A stretch of DNA of 64,000 nucleotides from Glaciecola sp965660625. Lineage in GTDB: Bacteria; Pseudomonadota; Gammaproteobacteria; Enterobacterales; Alteromonadaceae. This document shows positions 54,464 through 62,839 of the stretch, piece after piece; the stretch's first letter is position 1, and each line of letters opens with the position of its first letter. The position numbers and the translations under genes are program-made. Where the stretch lies: NCBI GenBank assembly GCA_965660625.1, contig CBFIAR010000006.1:90318-154317 (forward strand). The letters are read 5' to 3'. The notes beneath the pieces are model-generated. The model saw only the letters and a program-made list of their open reading frames with translations, searched no databases and was not told the origin of the DNA.

Positions 54464-55762
54464 CTATTCGTATTTCAATCCAAATTTTTGGAGTTTTCGA
54501 TACAAAGTTCGGGTACTTACTTCAAGTTTTTCGGCGAGTTCATCAATCGACATATTTTGCGACTCACATACCTGAGTTAAATACCTTGCCTCGGCTTCCT
54601 CTAAACTTAAAATTTCACTAACTGAAGTTTGTGGCTTGGCAGTTCTTGCAAATATTTGTTCCGGTAAATCATGAACTTCAATTAAATCTTCATTTGCTAA
54701 TAGCGTCGCTTGCTCAACTATACTCTTGAGTTCTCTAATGTTACCTGGGTAATCATATTCTGACAGGCGTTTTAGAGCGGCGCTGCTGAATTTTTTGTGT
54801 CGCAATTCAGAGTGACTAAGAAAGTGAAATATTAAACTTTTAATGTCGTCAGAGCGCTCAGCGAGCGAAGGCAAAGAGATAGGGAACCCGGCTATTCTGT
54901 AATATAAATCCTTGCGGAATTTCCCTGATTCAACAAGATCCAATAGATTTTTATGGCTAGCGCAAATGAGCCTAAAGTTTGCTTTACGTTGCTTTAGACC
55001 ACCGACGGTACGGTAACAGTGAGTTTCGAGTAAACGCAGCAATTTAACTTGCATACTTAATGGGACATCTGCTATTTCGTCAAAAAACACGGTACCGCCA
55101 CTAGCAATCTCTATTAGGCCACTCTTCGCATGAGTTGCTCCGGTAAAAGCGCCTTTTTCGTGGCCAAACAATTCTGATTCAAAAAGGTTCTCATTTAAGC
55201 CTGTGCATTCGATCACAACAAAAGGCTTCTGAGCTCTGCGACTAGACTCATGCAGGGCTTTTGCTACAAGCTCTTTTCCTGTTCCTGTTTCACCATGTAA
55301 GAGCACCGCGATTTCAGACTTAGCCGCACGGTTTATTTTAGTCAGTAGGTTCTTGAAAGGCTCTGACGCACCTATCATTTTATTTGTGTGCGAATCGGCT
55401 GAAGCAAAGTCGATACGATCTAGTATTTCTAGAAATCCGGTGGTAATACCATCAGCATCCTTCACTGGCTTCATTATTATGTCGCAGTACGTCTTTCCTT
55501 GTTCAGTGTTATGAATATGCACGACGCTGCTGGTTCGATCTGTTTTAATGCAAGATTGAATTGGGCATTCTTCACCATGTTTATCGCAAGGTGATGTATG
55601 ACCGTGAGATATTTCGAAACAACGACTGTTTCCAACCACAACCTCATTTTCATAGGTGTCCCTGTAAGCTTCATTAACAGCCAGTATGGTGTATTGGGTA
55701 TCGATGAAAATAGCAGGTTTATCGATGGCATTGATCATGGCTTGTACGATGGAAATACTCAT
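54464..55762 (-). CDS. fisR: FisR-type sigma-54-dependent activator (sulfane-sulfur sensor)
   Basis: 432 residues. The N-terminal PAS-like sensor carries C48, C59 and C66 (CFEISHGHTSPC then GEECP). Spacing of 11 and 7 equals that of Cys53/Cys64/Cys71 in Cupriavidus FisR, where they react with polysulfide. The central AAA+ domain has Walker A GETGTGKE, the sigma-54 contact loop GAFTGA and Walker B VFFDEI. A Fis-type HTH ends the protein (LEVSTRTLYRKLQKFG). It is divergent from sqr, and -24/-12 promoters precede both sqr and pdo. Activation of sulfide oxidation genes on sensing sulfane sulfur is therefore well supported. The remaining doubt is only whether the ligand is the same. Confidence 0.85.
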   Translation of the reverse strand: MSISIVQAMINAIDKPAIFIDTQYTILAVNEAYRDTYENEVVVGNSRCFEISHGHTSPCDKHGEECPIQSCIKTDRTSSVVHIHNTEQGKTYCDIIMKPVKDADGITTGFLEILDRIDFASADSHTNKMIGASEPFKNLLTKINRAAKSEIAVLLHGETGTGKELVAKALHESSRRAQKPFVVIECTGLNENLFESELFGHEKGAFTGATHAKSGLIEIASGGTVFFDEIADVPLSMQVKLLRLLETHCYRTVGGLKQRKANFRLICASHKNLLDLVESGKFRKDLYYRIAGFPISLPSLAERSDDIKSLIFHFLSHSELRHKKFSSAALKRLSEYDYPGNIRELKSIVEQATLLANEDLIEVHDLPEQIFARTAKPQTSVSEILSLEEAEARYLTQVCESQNMSIDELAEKLEVSTRTLYRKLQKFGLKYE

Positions 55763-55900
55763 AATTTTTCAACTGACTTTTTTGACGAATCTGTCTAAGT
55801 ATGTGACAAAAATGACAGTAAATACAAGTTAAAAAACAAAATATTAGTTTTTATTTTTTAAATAGCTAGTATAAACAAGGGCTTGATTTGCAGGAATAAG

Positions 55901-55916
55901 TGGCACGACTTTTGTT
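55901..55916 (+). promoter_or_regulatory. Sigma-54 promoter of sqr
   Basis: TGGCACGACTTTTGTT: the -24 element TGGCACG is exact, and the -12 element TTGTT differs from consensus TTGCW at one base, with GG and TG correctly spaced. It lies 60 bases before the sqr ATG. A small inverted repeat CAAGGGCTTG about 25 bases upstream may contribute, but no activator site is certain. Confidence 0.75.
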
Positions 55917-55976
55917 AACAAGTAAGTTACAAGTTACAAAATGATGTAAATTCATTCTCAAAAAAAAGGAATCAAT

Positions 55977-57238
55977 ATGACTAAGGTCGTTGTGTTAGGA
56001 GCGGGTACTGGCGGCATGCCTGCGGCTTATGAAATAAAGGAGATGTTGGGTAAAGATCATGAAGTAGTTATGGTTAACGAACGTCCAGAGTTTAGATTTG
56101 TGCCTTCAAATCCATGGGTTGCCGTTGGTTGGCGTAAACCANNNNNNNNNNGTATTTAAGTAAAAAGAATATTGGATTCGTATGTGCGCGCATCACAGAA
56201 ATTGACGCTAAAAATAATCAAATGAAAACTGAGTCCGGTGACACAATTGATTACGATTACTTGATTATTGCAACAGGCCCTAAGTTAGCGTTCGCCAATA
56301 TTGAAGGGGCGGGTCCTAATCATTTTACACAATCAGTTTGCACGCTTGATCACGCTCAACAGTGTTATGCCGATGTTAAAAAGTTAATCGAAAATCCCGG
56401 CCCTGTGGTTGTAGGTTCATTTCAAGGTGCCAGTTGTTTTGGTCCTGCTTATGAATACGCCTTCATTTTAGATAAAGCACTGCGTGACGCTAAGATTAGG
56501 CACAAAGTGCCAATGCATTTTGTCACTAGCGAACCCTACATCGGTCATTTAGGTTTAGGTGGTGTAGGTGATTCCAAGTCAATGTTGGAATCAGACCTGC
56601 GCGCAAAAGACATTAAGTGGATTTGTAATGCGACGGTTGACAAGGTCGAGGATGGACTGATGCACGTGTCCGAACTGAATAGGAAGGGTGAGGTTGATTT
56701 TAATCACGAATTACCCTTCAACCATTCTATGCTGATCCCGCCATTTGCTGGCATAGATGCAGTGGCTAACGTGGAAGGATTATGCAACCCAAAAGGATTT
56801 GTTATTACCGATGAATTTCAGCGCAGTCCTGCGTTTCCGAACATATTTTCTGGTGGTGTATGTGTCGCAATTCCACCTGTTGAAGCCACACCTGTACCAA
56901 CAGGAACGCCGAAAACAGGGTATATGATCGAAACGATGATGACTGCTATTGCTCATAATTTGAAATCAATAATTATTGATGATGATGTACCTTCTACTAA
57001 GGGTACATGGCATGCCATTTGTTTGGCTGATATGGGCGACACAGGCGCAGCTTTTGTGGCTATGCCGCAAATCCCACCTCGCAATGTTACTTGGTTTAAG
57101 AAAGGCAAATGGGTGCATTATGCCAAGATTGCATTTGAAAAATACTTCATGCGCAAAATGAAAACAGGCACAAGTGAGCCTATCTACGAGAAATACATGC
57201 TAAAAGCATTAGGTATTGAACGTTTAGAACATAAATAG
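55977..57238 (+). CDS. sqr: Sulfide:quinone oxidoreductase (interrupted by an assembly gap)
   Basis: AAAAAAGGA precedes ATG 55977. The FAD fold is VVVLGAGTGGMPAAYEIKEM, followed by FRFVPSNPWVAVGW. After the ten-N gap the frame resumes as YLSKKNIGFVCARITEIDAK. Redox cysteines are in GASCFGPAYEYA and GGVCVAIPPVEATPVP; the C-terminal quinone-side residues are KIAFEKYFMRKMKTG. It closely resembles type I SQR such as that of Acidithiobacillus. The N-run breaks the frame: restoring it needs a true gap length of 2 modulo 3, and the family alignment suggests 26 bases. The break is an assembly artefact, not a mutation. It oxidises sulfide to polysulfide at the membrane and feeds quinone. Confidence 0.88.
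56142..56151. other. Assembly gap (ten Ns) inside sqr
   Basis: A placeholder gap. The sqr reading frame differs by position on its two sides, so the real length is not ten. Confidence 0.98.
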
Positions 57239-57293
57239 AATCGAGAAGCTAGAAATAAACCGCGAAAGAAAGTGATAGAGAGTGGGAAAAATA

Positions 57294-58040
57294 ATGAAAA
57301 GAATACGTATTTATGTTGGCATGCTCACGTTGTTCGGTTTTTCTCAATTCGCTCTGGTTTCTCTAGTGCTAGCTAAGCAGCGTGTTGTACAGTTTCATTT
57401 TGAGAGTGATCAAGCTGAGGCGCTGGATATTCAACCTAGATTGAGCAGTAATAGTAACGGTGAGTTTGAAAAAAACGTTGAGGGCCCTGTTGAAAAAGCA
57501 TCTGAACCAAAAATGCGGGGGGTTTTAGAGGGAAATACTGTGGGGTATGATCAACAGGAGCTCATTGCACAAGCGAATCTCAGAGTGAAACAGTTCTCCG
57601 GTCAATTGAAGACGGAATTAATGGCAGCTATTGACTTTGGTGGCCTTAATGAGGGGGTGGAAGTTTGTCATTCGAAAGCGCCTAACATTGCCGATAACTT
57701 GTCCACCGACGGCTGGATTTTAGCAAGAACCAGCTTGAAAACGCGGAACGAGAAAAACAAACCAGATAAATGGGAAACAGATACGCTCCATCAGTTTAAC
57801 ACTCGTTTTAAGCAAGGAGAGGAGGTCGCCGATTTAGTTACAATAGCGTTAGATGAAAACCGCTTTCGCTTAATGAAAGCAATTCCGATGGATCATCTCT
57901 GTCTTGCTTGTCACGGCAGTTCTATCGATGCTAGTTTGCAAGAAACGATTCAAAAATATTATCCAGATGATAATGCGACTGGCTTTACCCTTGAAGATCT
58001 TCGTGGTGCATTCACCTTGCAAAAAGACCTTTCTGAATAG
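57294..58040 (+). CDS. DUF3365 (Tll0287-like) heme-binding protein
   Basis: 248 residues from ATG 57294 (a GTG at 57282 is in frame). The signal peptide is GMLTLFGFSQFALVSLVLA. A low-complexity linker follows to about residue 85. The DUF3365 domain then shows EVCHSKAPNIADNLS and, near the end, DHLCLACHGSSID with one CxxCH c-type heme motif. Known: the cyanobacterial homologue Tll0287 is a soluble single-heme redox protein. It lies 55 bases after sqr and before pdo, so a periplasmic electron or sulfur-sensing role in sulfide oxidation is likely; mechanism unknown. A hairpin follows the stop. Confidence 0.8.
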   Translation: MKRIRIYVGMLTLFGFSQFALVSLVLAKQRVVQFHFESDQAEALDIQPRLSSNSNGEFEKNVEGPVEKASEPKMRGVLEGNTVGYDQQELIAQANLRVKQFSGQLKTELMAAIDFGGLNEGVEVCHSKAPNIADNLSTDGWILARTSLKTRNEKNKPDKWETDTLHQFNTRFKQGEEVADLVTIALDENRFRLMKAIPMDHLCLACHGSSIDASLQETIQKYYPDDNATGFTLEDLRGAFTLQKDLSE

Positions 58041-58058
58041 TACTTACAAGCCGCTTTG

Positions 58059-58082
58059 TACGCTGATAAATATGTCAGCGTA
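58059..58082 (+). terminator. Stem-loop after the DUF3365 gene
   Basis: TACGCTGA (58059-58066) / TCAGCGTA (58075-58082), a perfect eight-base stem with an eight-base loop; followed by ATTTG, not a long T-run. It separates the sqr transcript from the pdo promoter. Confidence 0.45.
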
Positions 58083-58181
58083 ATTTGCCATATGTAACTA
58101 AACGACTATTGAAAAGACAATTTGTATGTATTTTATTTAATTTAAATTATATAAAACAGATGCTTGTGATTAATTAACGTT

Positions 58182-58197
58182 TGGCACAATGTGTGCA
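58182..58197 (+). promoter_or_regulatory. Sigma-54 promoter of pdo
   Basis: TGGCACAATGTGTGCA: -24 element exact, -12 element GTGCA differing from TTGCW at one base, with correct spacing. It lies 134 bases before the pdo ATG, downstream of the hairpin that ends the sqr transcript. Confidence 0.72.
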
Positions 58198-58330
58198 TAG
58201 ACTGTATCGTTATTAACTATTTCAGATTCTAGTGTTGCTTTTAACAAGAATTACTTTGATGACAACATACGTGAACTAACGCTGCTAACAAACAAAAAAT
58301 CTACTCCTTTCTTATGAGGTTAAAAACATC

Positions 58331-59206
58331 ATGAATAAACTCAGTGTTCAATCGTTTTTTGATGAGAATACGCAAACAGTGACCTATGTTGTGACAGATA
58401 AGGCAACGTGTTCAGCGGCGATTATCGATCCTGTGTTAGATTTCGACCCGACGTCGGGCAAATTGTCTTCTGTACACGCGGATGAGGTCATTGCCTTTTT
58501 AGATGACAATAACTTGCGACTTGAATGGATATTAGAAACCCATGCCCATGCTGACCATATTACTGCTGCAAGCTACATTAAAGAAAAGCGCGGTGGTAAA
58601 ATTGGGGTCGGAGAACATATTAAAAAAGTGCAGACGACATTTAAAAAGACGTTTAATTTAAATAATGAATTCCCGTGTGATGGCAGTCAATTTGACTTTC
58701 TATTTGAAGATGGCGAAATCATTAGTTTAGGACATTTGGATATCCAAGTAATGCATACCCCAGGCCATACACCCGCCTGCGTCAGTTATATAATTGAAGA
58801 TGCGGTATTTGTTGGCGATACTATATTTATGCCTGATTTTGGTACTGCGCGGGCTGATTTTCCAATGGGAAGTGCTAAAACTCTATATCAATCTATCCAA
58901 AAAATATTGTCACTGCCTGATCAGACTCGCATCTTTGTTGGCCACGACTATAAAAGTCCCACTCGCAATGAATATGCATGGGAAACCACCGTGTTACAAG
59001 AAAAGCGAAATAATATTCACGTTAAACTAGGCACCGGTCAAAGTGAATTTGTTAATTTGCGTGAATCACGTGATGCGAGCCTGCCAGTTCCTAAGCTCTT
59101 GCTGCCATCCATTCAATTAAATATCAGAGCTGGAAATTTACCGATTGCAGAAACAAATAGTATCTCGTACTTGAAATTACCGTTGACGTGGGAAGTGAAC
59201 TCATGA
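58331..59206 (+). CDS. Persulfide dioxygenase (ETHE1-like, PDO)
   Basis: 291 residues, MBL fold. The iron ligands are seen in THAHADHIT (HxHxDH), HTPGHTPACVSY and VGDTIFMPDFGTARADFP, with GHDYKSP completing the site. FPMGSAKTLYQSIQKILSLP is the expected helix. ARADFPxGS is the PDO marker. Known: PDO oxidises glutathione persulfide with O2 to sulfite, the step after SQR. TGAGG precedes ATG 58331 and the gene has its own sigma-54 promoter. The next gene overlaps its stop (ATGA). Paired with the exporter downstream, sulfite export is the expected end of the pathway. Confidence 0.9.
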   Translation: MNKLSVQSFFDENTQTVTYVVTDKATCSAAIIDPVLDFDPTSGKLSSVHADEVIAFLDDNNLRLEWILETHAHADHITAASYIKEKRGGKIGVGEHIKKVQTTFKKTFNLNNEFPCDGSQFDFLFEDGEIISLGHLDIQVMHTPGHTPACVSYIIEDAVFVGDTIFMPDFGTARADFPMGSAKTLYQSIQKILSLPDQTRIFVGHDYKSPTRNEYAWETTVLQEKRNNIHVKLGTGQSEFVNLRESRDASLPVPKLLLPSIQLNIRAGNLPIAETNSISYLKLPLTWEVNS

Positions 59207-60000
59207 TGTTTGAGCCAACGATATGGATTGGCGCGATTCTGATGGGAATGAGCTTAGGACTGCTTGGTTCAGGTGGTAGTATTTTGACTGTTCCATTGCT
59301 GGTGTACATTGCACAAGAACCTGAAAAAGCGGCGATAGCAGAGTCATTATTAATTGTTGGTATTGTTGCCCTAACAGGCAGTATCACGCAATTTTTAAAA
59401 CGGCTAGTCGATTTCAGGTTGGTAGTTATTTTTGGCTTACCTAGCATGCTAGCGGCTTATTTTGGCGCTTACCTGTCTCAATATGTCGACGCGCAAGTAC
59501 AAATGTTGATATTTGCTAGCGTAATGTTACTGGCCAGTGGGTTTATGTTGCGACCCGTCAGGGCTTTGTCCCACTTAAGCAACGCTCAAATTGAGAGTAA
59601 CAGCCCCGCACAAAGTTTCAACTTATGGCAACATCTGTCATTAATAATGGCTGGTATTAGCGTTGGTACGTTAGCTGGTTTGATCGGTGTAGGGGGCGGA
59701 TTTTTGATTGTGCCAGCCCTTTTATTAATCGCTAAAGCAACTATGCGAAAGGCGATTGCGACAAGTCTTTTTATTATTGCGATGCAAAGCTTTGCTGGAT
59801 TTATGAAATATACCTATTTACAAAGTACCCAAGAGATAGTACTTAATGTGCCACTGATAATACTGGTGACTGTGTGCGCAGTGGTCGGTGTATTGCTGGG
59901 AGGAAAGGTTGTCAATAAACTTCCGCAAGCTCGGCTAAAACAAGTTTTTGGAGGAGCGCTAATCCCGCTTTCTTTATTTATTCTATACAATCACGTTTAG
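59203..60000 (+). CDS. TauE/SafE-family permease (putative sulfite exporter)
   Basis: 265 residues from ATG 59203, overlapping the pdo stop. Its two homologous halves are LGLLGSGGSILTVPLLVYIA and LAGLIGVGGGFLIVPALLLI, each preceded by a helix; about eight helices in all. KATMRKAIATSLFIIAMQSF is the conserved third segment. Known: members next to PDO genes are believed to expel sulfite. It is coupled to pdo and followed 12 bases later by the DUF442 gene, so removal of sulfite made by PDO is well supported by context though not proven. It is a different branch from the permease at 19538. Confidence 0.87.
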   Translation: MMFEPTIWIGAILMGMSLGLLGSGGSILTVPLLVYIAQEPEKAAIAESLLIVGIVALTGSITQFLKRLVDFRLVVIFGLPSMLAAYFGAYLSQYVDAQVQMLIFASVMLLASGFMLRPVRALSHLSNAQIESNSPAQSFNLWQHLSLIMAGISVGTLAGLIGVGGGFLIVPALLLIAKATMRKAIATSLFIIAMQSFAGFMKYTYLQSTQEIVLNVPLIILVTVCAVVGVLLGGKVVNKLPQARLKQVFGGALIPLSLFILYNHV

Positions 60001-60012
60001 TAGGGACTTAAT

Positions 60013-60462
60013 ATGTCAGCTGATTCGGCAAAGTTACAAGCAACCAAAATTTCGAAACTTACGGAGCAGTTCTCTGTATCTGGAGAGTTCACCGAAAGCG
60101 AACTGAGTAGTTTGGTGAAGCAGGGAGTTGATACCCTTATCAACGTTCGCCCAGACGACGAATGTGAACAGCAAATGAGTGACCAATATTGGCGAACATT
60201 GGCACAAAAGTATCATCTGCAATATTTTTTTATCCCTGTCAAATCAGGTTATTACAAGACGCAAGACATAAATGAATTTAAAGCAGCGTTGTTAAAGTCT
60301 TCAAAGCGCACGCATAGTTTCTGCAGAACAGGTACGCGAGCTTCACATTTATGGGCATTAGCAAATAAAGATAACTTTTCGTTTACTGAGTTGCAAGCAG
60401 TCCTCAATGTTCATGGCTTTGATTTGACGATGATTTCTATCATGTTTGATAACGAGCATTAG
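60013..60462 (+). CDS. DUF442/beta-lactamase hydrolase-like (Blh-type) phosphatase-fold protein
   Basis: 149 residues. The phosphatase-like signature Cys-x5-Arg is in SFCRTGTRAS, with VDTLINVRPDDECEQQM upstream, typical of the TIGR01244/DUF442 family. The family normally has an HC at the motif; here the residue before Cys is Phe. Known: DUF442 proteins are found with sqr and pdo genes, sometimes fused to an MBL or rhodanese domain, and are thought to act on thiol or sulfane substrates. This is the last gene of the pdo operon. Cellular role uncertain. Confidence 0.82.
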   Translation: MSADSAKLQATKISKLTEQFSVSGEFTESELSSLVKQGVDTLINVRPDDECEQQMSDQYWRTLAQKYHLQYFFIPVKSGYYKTQDINEFKAALLKSSKRTHSFCRTGTRASHLWALANKDNFSFTELQAVLNVHGFDLTMISIMFDNEH

Positions 60463-60857
60463 CGCATAAGGTGTCGCGCTAAACTGAAACTTAACGTAGC
60501 CTAGTTCACTTCACTATTTTTTGCGTCGTCAATCGTGACTGCAGTTGACCCTAAACCCCCAAAGTTGTTTACAACTATAAAAAGTATGCAAAACGCGTAG
60601 AATAATAGTAAAATCACTTAACATACAAATATGACAAAAATATGACAGATATGTGACAAATATGTGGAATTGTTGTTTTTTGTCCCTTTGTTGTGGCGCT
60701 TATTTACCATAGGTAACACGGCTAATTGTTTTGTTTACCGATGATTACTATTAAATGCACAAAGATGCATAAATAGGTTAATTAGCTTTAGTTGAGTGAA
60801 TACTCAAATAAAGTCTTTTATCCTTTGACTATCAAGCTATATTTTATGGGGTAAACT
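60463..60857. other. Intergenic stretch with short tandem direct repeats
   Basis: 395 bases, no gene. Between 60628 and 60668 four near copies of ATATG(TG)ACA occur in tandem (aatatgacaaa, aatatgacag, atatgtgacaaa, tatgtgg). These are candidate regulator sites for the following lysine-rich protein gene. Confidence 0.45.
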
Positions 60858-61154
60858 ATGTTTTTCAGTAAATTTTTTAAAAAAAAATACCCGTATGCAC
60901 CCATTGCCTATTTAGGTAGGAAGACGGTTGAGCGTACGTTGGATGCTAATATTCGTAAATTAAAAAAAGTTGAAAAAGAAATTGGAGAAGAGCAACTTCA
61001 AAAGCAAGATAAGATTGATGTAGATGCCAGTAAATCCAACAATAAAAACGCGGATCCAAATAAAGATTTACACAAGAAAGCTGATGCTAGCAAAAATCAA
61101 AATAAGACTTTGAAAAAAAATACAAAAGAAATCAGCGAAAAGTCTAAGAAATAA
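60858..61154 (+). CDS. 98-residue lysine-rich protein, paralogue of the 49-residue protein at 43576
   Basis: ATG 60858 follows GGGGTAAAC. Residues 1-45 (FFSKFFKKKYPYAPIAYLGR, KTVERTLDANIRKLKKVEKE) match the small minus-strand gene at 43576-43725. The second half is low-complexity, rich in K, D, N and S (DKIDVDASKSNNKN, DPNKDLHKKADASKNQNK), as in intrinsically disordered or granule/nucleic-acid-binding tails. No transmembrane helix or signal peptide. Function unknown. It converges on the SDR at 61190. Confidence 0.72.
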   Translation: MFFSKFFKKKYPYAPIAYLGRKTVERTLDANIRKLKKVEKEIGEEQLQKQDKIDVDASKSNNKNADPNKDLHKKADASKNQNKTLKKNTKEISEKSKK

Positions 61155-61187
61155 GTCCTCTGCTGGCAGTAAAGAAGCTTAGATAAC

Positions 61188-61217
61188 ATTTAAGTCTCAG
61201 TCGACTGAGGCTTAAAT
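61188..61217. terminator. 30-base palindrome at the SDR 3' end
   Basis: ATTTAAGTCTCAG joined to TCGACTGAGGCTTAAAT, a 30-base palindrome with one wobble, overlapping the SDR stop codon. It lies where both facing genes end, suggesting a bidirectional terminator, though without long T-runs. Confidence 0.45.
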
Positions 61218-62095
61218 ATGTCGTGAGAATCATCATTTTTTATGTTAAAACCATCGTGATCGGTACGATAGTCTTCTTCCATTCCGAGTCCGGCGATTTC
61301 TTTTCCAGTCAATTTGCTCAACCATTTTAACGATAATAGTCGGGATGCAATGTAGGTTTTAAGCGCTTGATTCCCAAACACGATGCGCGCTTTGTTGCCC
61401 ATTATCGACTTTGCAATATGAAGCGCTATCGCTTTAGGTTCGGTGGTTAAAAATCGCTCTTTAAATTTTTGGCTTTGCGCTAGTCGGGTAATGTTGGTAT
61501 TGATCCCGCCTGGATGAACTAAGTGCACTTGTACTTGAGGATGTACAAGTTCAAGTTCAGCACGCAGTGACTCAGTATAGCCACGAATGGCGAACTTACT
61601 GGCACAATAATCGGCTGTATTTGGAGGGGCAACAAACCCAAATATACTAGATACATTGACTAACGCAGCCCAAGAACGCTGAGTCAAGTATGGCAGTGCC
61701 GCTTTGCTTCCGAAAACCATACCATAAAAATTTACGTTCATAACACGCTTCAAAAGTTGGTCATCTGATGCCCATACTGGCTGCGATGAACCTTCAATAC
61801 CAGCGTTATTAATTACCACATCAATGTGACCGCAATGAGTCGCGACGTGAGCTAAATAGGTTTGCCAATCGGTTTGACTTGAAACATCAAGCCTGCTGGT
61901 AAATAAATTTATATCAGGATGTGCCGACCTAAGTGCGGTTGTAACACCAGCAAGTGCTGATTCGTCAATGTCGCAAATTGCTATTTTACTCCCTAGCTCT
62001 GCAAATACGCTAGCGAGTGCTGCACCGATACCAGAAGCAGCGCCAGTGATAACAATTGTCTTGTTGGCAAAGAAATTATGTAATGTAGACATCAA
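61190..62095 (-). CDS. Short-chain dehydrogenase/reductase
   Basis: 301 residues, or 300 if the second ATG is used. Cofactor loop VITGAASGIGAALASVFAEL is followed by an acidic residue in AICDID, which favours NAD(H). NNAG is present (VVINNAGIEGSSQ), the catalytic Ser is in VNVSSIFGFV and the Y-x3-K is in TADYCASKFAIRGY. The C-terminal 40 residues (KLTGKEIAGLGMEEDYRTDH onward) extend beyond the core. It pairs with the SRPBCC gene 14 bases upstream. Family members of this length often act on long-chain or sterol-like alcohols; substrate cannot be read. Confidence 0.8.
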   Translation of the reverse strand: MMSTLHNFFANKTIVITGAASGIGAALASVFAELGSKIAICDIDESALAGVTTALRSAHPDINLFTSRLDVSSQTDWQTYLAHVATHCGHIDVVINNAGIEGSSQPVWASDDQLLKRVMNVNFYGMVFGSKAALPYLTQRSWAALVNVSSIFGFVAPPNTADYCASKFAIRGYTESLRAELELVHPQVQVHLVHPGGINTNITRLAQSQKFKERFLTTEPKAIALHIAKSIMGNKARIVFGNQALKTYIASRLLSLKWLSKLTGKEIAGLGMEEDYRTDHDGFNIKNDDSHDIFKPQSTET

Positions 62096-62109
62096 GAAAG
62101 GTCCTATTT

Positions 62110-62565
62110 TTATTTGGCTAATAAGGTTGGCATATTATCGATAAATTTTAAAATACTACCGAATGCACGCTGGCCTACTTTTTCTACTTGTTTGTCAAAA
62201 TACCAATTGCCCAATAGCGGAATAGTAATATGTCCTTGAGAGCGCCATTGCACCTGAGTTTTACCAGCTACTTCAGTGAGTTTGATCTCGCCTAGTTCAT
62301 GTTTGTAAGGTAATGGTTTTGAATAAGTGATTATGTAGCCAAGCAAGTAGGGCGGCTCAAAGGCCACAATTTTTTCATGCAATGTAGCGCCTGCTGCCTG
62401 AATTTCTCGTACGGCACCTAAACCATTCAATTCGTCTTTACCTTCCTTAATTAGACGCGATTTATCAACCGCTTTAAATTGCGAATAATTAGTGTGGTCG
62501 CTCAATATCTGAAAAACCTCCGCGATGGGCTTATCGATAGTTCGTTGTACTGAAATTGAAAACAT
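62110..62565 (-). CDS. SRPBCC-family (polyketide cyclase/dehydrase-like) protein
   Basis: 151 residues forming the helix-grip hydrophobic pocket fold. It starts as the family does (SVQRTIDKPIAEVFQILSDH), then KAVDKSRLIKEGKDELNGLG, AVREIQAAGATLHEKIVAFE and TQVQWRSQGHITIPLLGN. It ends with a long helix (QVEKVGQRAFGSILKFI). Such proteins bind a lipid or polyketide, or catalyse cyclisation. ATG 62565 is preceded by an AAGGA-like site. Together with the SDR it forms a two-gene unit, so the two may act on one hydrophobic ligand. Confidence 0.78.
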   Translation of the reverse strand: MFSISVQRTIDKPIAEVFQILSDHTNYSQFKAVDKSRLIKEGKDELNGLGAVREIQAAGATLHEKIVAFEPPYLLGYIITYSKPLPYKHELGEIKLTEVAGKTQVQWRSQGHITIPLLGNWYFDKQVEKVGQRAFGSILKFIDNMPTLLAK

Positions 62566-62839
62566 TGTATTCCTTATGCTCGTCTAACTGCTGACGTTTT
62601 TGTCATCAAGTCTGCTTTATTTTGACCTTTAATGTGTATCCGCAAAATAATTGTCACTGATCGGTTGTTTTTCAGACAAATTTTAAATTTATGACCCATG
62701 TCGAGGTAATTTGTATCATACTCTAACACTCGAATTTAGGTAATATAGAAAAAACGCGTTATTGCCAACTAGACAATGGCGCTAATTCTATTTAATTTCA
62801 CCCATTAACCTAATCACCACAATTAGAATGGATAACAGA

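Noticed and set aside
56142..56221. Apparent frameshift splitting sqr into two genes
   Set aside because: Caused by the ten-N placeholder; both sides belong to one SQR.
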